64,000 bases of DNA from Macrolepiota albuminosa (lineage: Eukaryota; Basidiomycota; Agaricomycetes; Agaricales; Agaricaceae), in assembly GCA_027475525.1 (NCBI GenBank), contig JAMWFC010000082.1:682001-746000 (forward strand), in the 5' to 3' direction. Both the position numbers and the translations under genes were made by a program. This document shows positions 55,166 to 64,000 of this stretch, piece by piece. The notes below the pieces were generated by a model. That model saw only the letters and a program-made list of their open reading frames with translations. It was not told where the DNA came from and ran no database searches. Position 1 is the stretch's first letter, and every line of letters begins with the position of its first letter.

Positions 55166-57610
55166 CTATGCATCAGACTCAGAGGGAGCGGGATCACCCA
55201 AAGAAAGCAAGTCCCCATCCTGAATGGTGTTACTCGCTTGCCACTTGAGCGCATCAGTAATGTCGTCATGAAGCTCAAGCAGGAGGAGCTCATGGCGCAC
55301 TAAGGTGGAGACACAAGGTCATAGGATGGTGAGTTCGCTACTGATGACGTTGGTTGCATCCTCAACATGGTGAAGTTGGTGGCAGAGATCGGCAGCAGGA
55401 CGAAGGGGAGTGACGGGATAAGAGAACTTGTCCCCAAGCCAAGGATAGGCATTACCGGAAACGTGCATGGCAGGGGGAGGAGTCCAGAAGGGATCGAACT
55501 TAGCGGAGGTCAGAGAAAAGGTGAACCAACTAATAAATGAAGACTTACTCGAACGGTTATGGGAGCACAAGGAGTCCATTCATGGTGCTCATTGCCTGGG
55601 GACATAGCCCTAGCGGAGGAAATATGGATGCCATAAGAGGGCAAGTATCTCCAGCGGTGACAGCGCTTGCCCTGAGCCACTAAGGTGCCTTCAGACTCAG
55701 GCACGGTGGAGGACTCGTGAGTACTGGGGAAGGAAGAGAGGCTGCAAGGAAAAGTAAGAGACAGGGTAATTTTGGACAAGCAACAGGGGAGGCGCTAGCC
55801 ACAACAGGCTCAGGAGCAGGGGTAGCGCCAGCGACAGACATCACGACATCTTTGGCAGGAGAGATATTCACGACGACGGGAAGCAAAGGAGTAGGGGACC
55901 TGGCGACAAAGAGGTTAGCGCTACCAAAAAAGGAAACACAAGGACTACGCACCAATTACCACTGGGGCCGCTCTGATAGGGGGAGTAAGGCGAAGCAGAA
56001 AAGCACGTACCACCAACAGCGCATCAGTGTCGACTACAGGCCTGGCCTCATCGTCATCCTCACCCTCAGCATCCCTCTCGGTATCCTCGCCTTCATCAGT
56101 AGACGACTCAGTAGAAGACAAGACTATGGGAGTAGCAGGTGCTAGCTCCCGGCGCTTACCGGGACTCTCGCTAGGAGAGGCAACAACAGGCTTATGCTTC
56201 AAAGGAACGGGCAAAGGGGGCCGCCATGGTGGTGCCATCTTGGGTGATGGGAAGCGCTAGGCTTGCAGCGCTAATCACAGTGGGCTGATGAGTAGGCCAG
56301 ATCACGTTGCTGCAGCATGAAGGCCTGGGCATTATGGACTAAGACTGTGTGCTCATAATTTCGTTGCATGATAGTGTCTCTACCATGTTCACGAGTACAA
56401 ATCCCATTGAAGGCACAGCTCTGTTTCAACACATCACAGCGGTAGCAGGAAAGAGAGGTGGTAGGAAACTAGCAACCCTCAGGATCGTTCTCAGACCAAC
56501 ATTTATCGCACTGAGAAGGAAGTTAGCAATGTCATCAACTTATCAGGGACGAACAAGCACTTACCATGCCAATCTTTGCCCTAAAAGCACGACACTTCAC
56601 GGGCGCCACCATAACCTTCTTCTTAGCGCTGAGTACTTGGACACCAGCTGGGAGGCCGGTATCAATAACAGTAGTATTGTGATGAAGGCATAACAAATCA
56701 TGAAGCTCCATGTAAGTAAATATAGTCTGGTTGGGCAACTAAGGAGGGCCCAATCAGGCGCTAGAGCCTAGCAATCTTAAAAGGAAACACTTACGACATA
56801 CAAAGGGGCAACACAAGCAAGGAGATTGATCTGGGAAGCAAAGTTAGTAGAAGAACTAGAGGCAGGTAAACCAGGATGCACAGTACGTTTGGGAGGGCTA
56901 GCAAGAGCAGGGGGCGCGTGATTAATAACAACAGCAAAGTTACAGGGGGGAGGCGAGAAATAGTATGGGTGGGTCCAGGCCGGGGCTCATTGAAGGTAAC
57001 AGCAATTTGTTTGATGGCCAAATGAGGAGGCACAGTATGAGCAGGAGAAGCATTGCCACAAAAAGGACTACCAAGAATGGGAGGAGGCAGGACAGAGACA
57101 GGAGCAGCAGGAGCAGCCAGATTGGAAGGAACAGTAGAAGCCAAAGGAGCACTAGGAAGACTGGCGATGGTGGGCGACATAGCAACCGACTACTCAGGGT
57201 TAATATTGGAAACATGAGGAAGAAGAGGAGAAACTTACTTTGCCAACCTCAGTACTAGCCAGCAGGGCGTCAATCTCGTCAGACAGAGAAGGAGCCTAAT
57301 ATGGGCGCTAAACCTTAGTGCCACAAATCCAAAATCAAACCTAAAAACTTACAAACAAGTCCACAAAAGATTGCAACTAATCAGCACCCTCATATTCGTG
57401 GTACTGAGCCATGCACCATTCACGAACCTCAACGCCCTGCACCCAGGAACTGTCAGAGCTGCAGACCACAAGCCACCGCCAATAGAGCTGCATGATTCCA
57501 GGGACGGTTTGTGGCGCATCGGCAGGACCGACAGACTTAGCACGATTGAATAAATAGGAGGCCTTAGCCAGGAAATTGCGGAGAGCAGAGGCATCAAAAG
57601 TAGTGGACAT
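55166..57610 (-). pseudogene. Antisense, intron-containing accessory gene inside the gypsy element
   Basis: Starts at ATG of MSTTFDASALRNFLAKAS (57610). Five introns with GTAAGT donors are visible: 57296-57352, 57193-57238, 56739-56794, 56511-56564 and 55499-55548. Exons 1, 2 and 4 are whole codons in phase 0. Exon 1 has GPADAPQTVPGIMQLYWRWLV and VQGVEVREWCMAQY. Exon 4 has the motif NQTIFTYMELHDLLCLHH. Exon 5 opens with a Cys-rich module, CDKCWSENDPEGC followed by CYRCDVLKQSCAFNGIC, which looks metal-binding. An acidic Ser/Asp/Glu stretch follows (near 56050-56110), and the last part ends HELLLLELHDDITDALKW..SESDA. Isolated stops (CAG to TAG, CGA to TGA) and a frameshift in exon 3 show decay. 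Function unknown; I recall similar proteins in agaricomycetes but cannot name the family. Confidence 0.65.
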
Positions 57611-57747
57611 GCTGGGAAGATGGGAAGAAAAACACAAGAAGGTAAAGTGCTGAAAACGACTTTTATAAGGTGCCAGCAGCATCATACAAACTGTAGTGCA
57701 GTCAAATTAATGACGGCATTTGACTGAGGACAGTCAATTTTTCAGTT

Positions 57748-57756
57748 GAGGGGAGA
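57748..57756 (+). other. Polypurine tract of gypsy element
   Basis: GAGGGGAGA directly before the 3' LTR start TGATAGG, the expected primer for plus-strand cDNA. Confidence 0.75.
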
Positions 57757-58827
57757 TGATAGGCTTCTACTCGGACTGAGCGCATCAAGGGACATTATAG
57801 GCCAATCAACACTTGACGTACTGAAGACTCTAGCTACTAGTTGGAAATATAGAGCAGCCCTAGCTCTGGCAATCTACTACAGGACTTAGCCATTTACCCT
57901 AACTGCTAGCTACCAGACCTTCAACACACTCCATTCACCTATCCCAAAGATGAAGGAGGCTCAGAACGTATAGCACTAACACAACGGCAAGAGGGGACTC
58001 TAACTAAACCCTGATTACTTCCAGAAGGAGCCAGCAGCAGGCACTGCCATTTGACGAGGCACTTCAATCAGAAGTCTAAAAGAATCAATGATGGTGGCAC
58101 TGGATATACTTAAATCCAACATCTGGACCTGTCAGGAACTGATACAATGAGTAGCGCTGACATTAGCACTCACGGCGTCTGTCGAATATTTTCTGACCAT
58201 ACCCTGGAACAGCCTGGCCAATCAGAGTTACAGTAAAAGTGAGCAGACTCATATAATTCTAAGTCAATATAAAGTCACCACTGGTCGCCGTGGGTCATAA
58301 TGCCGTTGGTCACCGTCATCCATGTGTGAAAGGTTGCTGTTGACAGGTTGCCATTAGAGAAAACCACAAGGAGAGGTGCTAGGAGGTAACACCACAGATG
58401 GACTTTTATCTTGGCAAACACAGTAGTGCATAGTATATAAAATAGCTACTTTACATGTATATAACAACAAATCATAACCTCTGGAGCACACAGTTACACT
58501 TAGTGTTCAAATCGTGCTAGCTTTCTTTGACTTTGTCACTAAGTTGGGCGCTAGCCTTGTCTATCTTGTCTTTGTCATTTACAGTGCCACCTACAGGCAC
58601 AATACGCTGCGCTATTTGTCTTTTCTTCAATATCTTTGTTTAATCTACGACGCTTACCATCTGCCAGATAGCCCCCAAAGTGCTATAATTTAGCACATTG
58701 TTTTATCACCTCTGCTTGAGCACACTGAAACCCTGTCAGGACTCCTCACAACTACGCACACCAAGCGCTAGAGATGGCGTTGTACTGCGTATACGTCCAG
58801 CGCACCCAACCACAGTTGGTGTCATCA
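57757..58827 (+). repeat. 3' LTR of gypsy element (family B)
   Basis: 1071 bp, TGATAGG..GTCATCA. It differs from the 5' LTR by many transitions spread along its length plus the missing 77-bp unit, so the insertion is not very recent. Confidence 0.95.
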
Positions 58828-58831
58828 ACGT

Positions 58832-60150
58832 AGCAGGTGCAGATGCTGAGCTTCCTTTGTAAGCAAGTTTTGTGAACTTGTTTGAAGATCTCGTTAATTG
58901 TTTTATTGCGGCTTCTTCCTGCCCACCATTCTTCAACAACACTGGTATTGTCCCTGAATACCTTATATCTCTCTCTGCTGCTTTGCATGCAAGCAATGGA
59001 GGCAACCAGGAAGTAGAACCCCATGGCTTCAGCCCAACCAATGTCTTGACCATTATTCTTCCAGCCTGAGGTGAGCCACCAGCCTCACCATTTCTCACCA
59101 ATGGTAATTCCAATACCAGTTAAGGAGCTGGCATCTGAGAAGGCCTGGATGTCAATGTAGGGTTCTGGCTCCAGAATTGCTCTCTTCAGTAGCTGACAAA
59201 GTACTCACTTCCACCAGAGCAAATCTATTGTATTCCTCCAGATTGTTGTCATGATCTCTCTTTCCTTCAAACTAGATTCATCCACCTCTGTGATGCTTTC
59301 CTCCTTCTCGGAGGATATTCTCATGCCAAATTCACCAATTGGAATTGTAAGATTCAATGCCATCCTTTCAAATTCAGAAAAATATGTGGTTGTCAACCCA
59401 CTTAAATACTGATCCCATGCCATTTGCCCCAAAAATATGCATGCCAGTATTCCCGACAATCCCATAGCAGCCACAACCGGAGACCAGCCCAAAACAATCC
59501 ATGGTGTCAATAGCAAAAGAATCTGAGTCACGCAGTCTAATGACCAGACCAGGCCACTGAGATGGGATGATGGGAATAGTTCTGTATGCTTCTCTGACGT
59601 CTTGGACAGCAGCTTGAAACTAGGAGGCAACTGCAAAATAAGGAGATAAATGCTGTCAAAAGTCCCCCAGATACATGGGAACCCTGGAATAATTGATGGC
59701 ACTATTAATTGAATGGACATCGCAAGGCTTTGAAGAGAAGTGTGGAAAAGAAAGGTCTTGAATAAGGCAGAATTTTCCTGGTTTGTTTGGTTTTGCAATA
59801 ATACAGAGTGGGGAAGTCTGGAAAGGACTGATAATGTGCTCAACCTGTTGTTGGTTGAACAGTTCCAGATATCGACCTTTAGAGAACTTGACCTTTGCGA
59901 TATTGTCAAACTCCAAAGCCAGAGAATTGATTGATGGCTTGTTGGGGGGAGCAAAAGTATGAGATATGCTGGGTATTCCAGCAAAACCAAACTGCAGATG
60001 CTGGGCAAGATCAGAGAAGAGATGAGTTGCATCCACTCTATTGATCTCTTGCTGCCACATGGAAGGCTTGTAAGGGGATGTGAATTTAAAGCTTTTGTGC
60101 AAGAGAGCATTTTTGAGCTCCATGATCTTGTTGCTAGGGTGCCGGGAAGC
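58832..60150 (-). pseudogene. RT-RNase H relic, right part of YR copy 2
   Basis: Continues the minus-strand YR element interrupted at 45424. From high to low coordinate: SNKIMELKNALLHKSFKF (parallel to residues 127-145 of the intact copy), FNQQQVEHIISPFQTSPL, IIAKPNKPGKFCLIQDLSFPHF (59656-60123). Then, in other frames, the palm region and an RNase H part (MGFYFLVASIACMQ, VFRDNTSVVEEWWAGRSRN at 58752-59024). About 440 bp corresponding to the RT-RNase H linker of copy 1 is deleted near 59215. Stops and frameshifts throughout. Confidence 0.87.
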
Positions 60151-60220
60151 CCATTTAGGTAATCAGTAACACATGATCACAAGTAGTTTTTTAGTTGCCC
60201 AGAGTCTTTCAGTTCTTTGG

Positions 60221-60301
60221 TTTTACCGACTACTGAACCGAGACTCCAGACATGTATCCATTCAATATATTAGTTTTACCGACTACTGAACCAAGACTCC
60301 A
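60221..60301. repeat. Direct repeat within the copia-2 LTR
   Basis: TTTTACCGACTACTGAACC occurs at 60221 and 60274 (period 53), each followed by (G/A)AGACTCCAG. Confidence 0.8.
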
Positions 60302-60359
60302 GTCACTGTTTTATTCTTTTTGGTCTCAGTCTGTGCCTTTGTTATAGTCAGCTTTAACA

Positions 60360-60371
60360 GGTTATGGGCCC
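60360..60371 (+). other. Primer-binding site of copia-2 (half-tRNA type)
   Basis: GGTTATGGGCCC follows the LTR end TAACA, the same site as in copia-3 at 28152. Confidence 0.65.
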
Positions 60372-60501
60372 TGGCCCACAGACTTAGTCACTGAAAATTG
60401 AATCATTTATGTTTGCTCTGTTTAAGGATGTTGTAGCAAACACCTTTGACAGTAATTATTAAAGGACCCTGAAAGGCTATCGCTCAGCAGAACCATTCAT
60501 C

Positions 60502-61290
60502 ATGGATGACACACTAGGACTGCTGTTGCCAAAACTCGGTGTTGTAAAATATGCTGAGTGGGAAAAATGTATGTTCAGGCACTTGATGTCTTGCGGTGGT
60601 CACACCATCGCTTTGGGAGAAGAGGATGAACCTACACTTGACCCAGCAAACCCCACGTTACTAGCAGTCTGAAGCTCCTACCAGCAGAAAAAATTCAAGG
60701 CCGCTGGTGATATTTACCAGCACCTAACAGAGGCAAACAAGCTGCACATGGATGTGATCTGCACTGACCCTGCTGCAATGTGGAGAAAACTCTGTGAGAT
60801 TCATTTCAAATTCGCACCCAATGCCCGCTTCAATTCTCTCAGTGATTTATTTGCCATACGCAAACATGACAATGAATCTCTTGTTGACCTTAGAGCACGA
60901 GTCCAAAGCACCATGCAACAGGCTAAGTCGCTTTGCCCAACGCCTCAGACCTTGCCAGATGGCACCACTAAGCCAACCTATACAATCGAGATCCTTGACA
61001 ATGAGTTCACAATTATGGCAATGATTTGAGCACTTCTATGAGAAGAATACAGATTGTTTATCTCCTCCATTCTTATGCTAAATGATATGACCATTGATAC
61101 GGTTCTCAAAGCCTTCTGCACAGAACAGGTCCAACAACAGGCTGCTGAGGACGAGGCACATGCTGCCGCTGCTCAATCCATTACTTGCTATTTCTGTGAT
61201 GGCCCCCACAAAGTGCAAGACTGCACCCACTTCCAGACCGCAAAGCAACAGTACAAAAACAACAGCAACATCAAGTTGAAAAAGTCCTGA
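60502..61290 (+). pseudogene. copia-2 gag
   Basis: ATG at 60502 opens MDDTLGLLLPKLGVVKYAEW, then after one TGA comes the copia gag core (PAAMWRKLCEIHF, ARFNSLSDLFAIRKHDNESLVDL, ARVQSTMQQAKSL) and a C-terminal zinc knuckle CYFCDGPHKVQDC at about 61187-61225. The knuckle has only three residues between the second Cys and the His (CX2CX3HX4C), one fewer than usual. The interruptions are TGA codons, expected from CGA or TGG; otherwise the frame is well kept. Confidence 0.85.
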
Positions 61291-61429
61291 GGCCGCTGTG
61301 GTGCAAAGGCAGAAGCCAAGTCTGACACTTCTAAGACCAATACTCCCAAGACCAATGCTGCAAATAAGACCAAATCTGGTTGCAATGGTCCTGCCATTAG
61401 TGTCAAGGCCACCATTTGTCGATCTGCTC

Positions 61430-63090
61430 CTAATTAGCCATCTGCATCTGACATATTGTGGAATACAAACTCAGGGGCCACAACTCATATGACTCCTCAC
61501 CATGAATGGTTCTTGCATGACACCTTCATCCCATGGAAGGTTTCAATCCATCTTGCCAACAATGCCATCATCTATTCCATAGGGAAGGGCTCAGTGCATT
61601 TTAGACCATGCGGAAAAAACCAAGACAGAAAACCTCTTGATGATATAATTATCACAAATGTATTGTTCATACCAGATCTTGCCAACAATTTGCTTTTGAT
61701 TACAACACTTTCTGTGCATTGTGGGTTCACTGTCATGTTCCGTGGACAGAAGGTGTTCTTCAATATACAAAGTGAACTGGTATTTACAGCAACCATAAAC
61801 AATGCATTGGTCTATTATCTTGATGGCAACACGCTCATATCATCACCAACAGCACTGGCTAGCATTACTCAGACTAGTCCAACTTCCTCCACAACAATCA
61901 ACCGTGCACTTTTACACAGAAGAATGTGCCACCTCAGCATGGACCGTCTAGAGCAATTAATAAGAGAAGACTTGACTAAGGATCTGAAAGTTAGCTCAGG
62001 ATCAACGCTGCCACATGTGTGCAAACCTTGTATTGGAGAAAAGCAGCACAGAGCCCCTTTCCCACACATGTCTGACCATGAGACTGAAGTGTTAAGCAGA
62101 GTATTTGCTGACATACACAGGCCAATGCGAGTTGGCAGCCACTAGTCAAACTGTCAGTGGTGGGGAACATTTGTTGATGACACCATGCGCTGGATGGAAG
62201 CATTTGACATGTTGAAGAAGAGTGAAACATTTGCAGCATTTAAACTATACAAGGCCCAGGTTGAGTAACAAATAGGTCAGAAGATCAAGTGTATTCACTA
62301 TAATAAAGGCGGCAAGTTTATGTCAAAAGCCTTTCTTGATTTCTGTAGATCTGAAGGGATATGACTTGAGTTTACCAATACTGTGACATCTCAGCAGAAC
62401 GGAGTTGCTGAATGCCTCAACAGAACTATTAAAGAAGCTCTGATTTCAATGCTTGTCAAAGCTAATCTTTCTGAAAGTTTTTGGCCTCATGCATTGAACA
62501 CTTACTGGCATGTACACAATTGTTGTCCTACATTGGCACTCCCATGCAATTCTACTCCGTTCAAAGCATACAAAGGCTATAAACCATGCATTGGTCATCT
62601 TAAAGTATTTGGATGCACCGCATATGTGCTCATCAGATGGAATAAGCAAAGAGGTCTATGTGGCCACACAATAGCAGGCATTTCATTGAGTATCTGGACA
62701 ACTACGTTGGCTGGAAAATATATATACCCAACACTAGGAAAATTGTTGTTTCGTGAGACGTCATCTTTGATAAAACATGTTTCCCAGGTCTTTCCTCTCA
62801 CAATTGGTCATTGTTGCCCTCCTTGGAGGCCTTCCCACATCTTCCTGATCCAGAACCCTACAATTTCAATAATCTATTGGCTAGCTCAATCCCTGCACTG
62901 CCCTCCACACTCACCAAAACCAAGCCAGTGGAGGTGGATCCTATATTTGATGATGGTCTACTCACGCCATTACCCAGTGACACAGAGGACACTGATGAAT
63001 TGGTGGGAGCTGACAAATTGATGAGAGTTGAACATCATGCACAGCCTCAAGCACCTCTTCCACAATGCAAGCCCAGTTAATGAACCCGCT
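61430..63090 (+). pseudogene. copia-2 protease and integrase
   Basis: ILWNTNSGATTHMTPH at about 61453-61500 is the protease motif with the catalytic Asp of DSGAT now Asn (NSGAT). Then come LFIPDLANNLLLI, and the pre-integrase HRRMCHLSMDRLEQLI with CKPCIGEKQHRAPF, the zinc-binding CX2C. Integrase core: WGTFVDDTMRWMEAF, KIKCIHYNKGGKFMSKAF (second Asp position changed to Asn), QQNGVAECLNRTI, WPHALNTYWHVHN and FKAYKGYKPCIGHLKVFGC. The sequence ends in a Pro-rich, acidic linker and is cut at 63212. Confidence 0.87.
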
Positions 63091-63212
63091 TTCAAGCCCG
63101 TCACCACAACGCAGAGTATTATGACGCTTTACAACACCAAGAAAATCATGAATCACCTTTGATACGAGAACTGCCACTGCCTCCACCACCGTCACCCTAT
63201 CCCAATGACCAG

Positions 63213-64000
63213 TGATAGGACCCTATACAGGTTAGGCGCATCAACGGCAGGCTCGGCACCGGCTCCGGAAACCTTGCCGCACTTGTTCCGAACTTAGCGC
63301 ACGCGTTCTACCCATTTTAAGCCATTTCTGACGGCCGCGCACGGCAAGAAGCAGATCCAATCAATGATAGCGCCGACGGCAGCAAGAATGACAACTGACA
63401 GATGGCATCAGTCACTGACGACAGCGCTTAGCGAGAAGTTTGATGATCTATCAAAAACTGACGGACAGCTTGGCGTTTGACCTTGGCGTCTGACACCGCT
63501 TACCGTCTCGATTTGGCGCCCAACGTCGCTTAGGTGTTCTGACAGACAGAAGGGTGATGGAGTGATGGTTTAGCTTCGCGATCTGTCGCCTGGCGTCGCT
63601 AAGGCTCTTGAATGGACGGTAGGGATCTGAAACCGTTGGAGCTACCCCTTTGAAATTTTCCAGTTTACCGCACTCTGGCGTCATTAGCCACTGGCGACGG
63701 CGAACTTATTGTAGTATAAAAGTACTTACCGACTTGTACATTGGACAGCAGACGAATAGACCACAGTTTCCCCCACTTACTTCAGTCTCCTTTACGCTCA
63801 AGAGCTCATTTACGCTACGGTCGGCAACGTTGAACTCATCGGCAGTTACAGACGTTCGCCAACACTCGACATACTCGCGCCTTGCAACTACGGCAGGCAT
63901 TATCGACGCTTAGAACTTCGCTAAGCTTATCGTGCTCTTGCCGCTCACCCTTGCCGTGTTCACTTACCGCATTTCCTTAGGCGCTTTACCTTAGCGCTTG
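63213..64000 (+). repeat. LTR-like start of another gypsy-type element, runs off window
   Basis: Starts TGATAGGACCC inside copia-2 and shares with family B the TGATAGG start, GCGCATCAA near the 5' end and the very frequent AGCGC/TTAGCG words. It has TATAAAA at about 63715. It is CpG-rich in contrast to the copia sequence it interrupts. No 3' end is in the window, so length, strand of the element and target duplication (CCAG precedes it) are not confirmed. Confidence 0.55.

Larger units (their letters stand above)
45425..58827 (+). mobile_element. Complete Ty3/gypsy retrotransposon, 13.4 kb, TSD ACGT
   Basis: LTRs at 45425-46572 and 57757-58827, target duplication ACGT at 45421-45424 and 58828-58831, primer site at 46576, polypurine tract at 57748. 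Domain order gag, PR, RT, RH, IN is that of Ty3/gypsy. A further 4.6 kb lies between integrase and the 3' LTR and holds minus-strand, intron-containing coding sequence. The element splits YR copy 2. Isolated stops (TGG to TGA/TAG, CGA to TGA, CAG to TAG) and three tandem duplications break the ORFs, so it is inactive as assembled. Confidence 0.95.
60151..63212 (+). mobile_element. Ty1/copia fragment (copia-2), truncated before RT
   Basis: A putative LTR ends at 60359 (TTTAACA), followed by primer site, gag, protease and integrase. The element is cut at 63212 by the start of an LTR-like sequence, so RT and RNase H would lie beyond the window. The LTR start is not fixed; it lies between about 60150 and 60220. 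Confidence 0.8.

Noticed and set aside
54965..55303. 112-codon plus-strand ORF in the gypsy 3' region
   Set aside because: Overlaps the last exon of the antisense gene, whose coding pattern is stronger.
1..64000. CRISPR arrays, prokaryotic operons or bacterial defence genes
   Set aside because: Intron-containing genes and LTR elements show a eukaryotic fungal genome; tandem repeats present have two units only.
1..64000. tRNA or rRNA genes
   Set aside because: No cloverleaf or rRNA core sequence recognised by eye; a tRNA scan would be needed to exclude a decayed copy.

Overview
The window comes from a filamentous basidiomycete, most likely an agaricomycete. Spliceable introns are 44-63 nt with GT..AG ends. 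The host-type genes (a secreted GMC oxidoreductase, a steroid 5-alpha-reductase family protein, a DUF6535-like fragment) and the transposon repertoire (KDZ transposase, a DUF6729/3'-5' exonuclease-like protein, tyrosine-recombinase retroelements, Ty1/copia and Ty3/gypsy) fit that group. Species cannot be named from sequence alone. It is a transposon-dominated, accessory-type region: only about 6-7 kb looks like host gene space.

Layout. 0.3-2.3 kb: a spliced minus-strand gene of unknown function built of two similar domains. 3.4-10.8 kb: a decayed copia element (copia-1) carrying a solo LTR of family A in gag and a solo LTR of family B in its RNase H region; that family B LTR is itself split by two further family A solo LTRs. 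11.6-13.9 kb: a gag-like relic and another family A LTR. 15.5-21.2 kb: the gene island, with an intact two-exon steroid 5-alpha-reductase family gene, a DUF6535-like relic and a ten-exon GMC oxidoreductase. 21.4-27.9 kb: a tyrosine-recombinase (YR) retrotransposon on the minus strand with open RT-RNase H and recombinase ORFs, its ORF1 interrupted by a CpG-rich family B solo LTR. 27.9-33.9 kb: a two-LTR copia element (copia-3). 34.2-39.0 kb: a relic of a large DUF6729/exonuclease-like gene containing a family A LTR. 41.3-42.9 kb: a KDZ transposase relic. 42.9-60.1 kb: a second, decayed YR element split by a complete 13.4-kb Ty3/gypsy element (45425-58827) with long LTRs, gag, PR-RT-RH-IN, and an intron-containing gene on the opposite strand between pol and the 3' LTR. 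60.2-63.2 kb: a third copia fragment (gag-PR-IN). 63.2-64.0 kb: a CpG-rich LTR-like start of another element that runs off the window.

Main points. (1) Four tandem duplications with a period of exactly 77 bp occur at unrelated loci. Two of them break reading frames that close perfectly when one unit is dropped, which suggests k-mer-overlap assembly joins rather than biology; the GMC oxidoreductase is therefore probably intact. (2) The gypsy element carries an antisense gene with five introns. (3) All three measurable family B insertions have 4-bp target duplications of the form NCGN. (4) Old copies are CpG-depleted, and the catalytic aspartates of both copia reverse transcriptases have been lost by CpG to CpA changes. 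Functional statements rest on motif recognition by eye; no database search was run.
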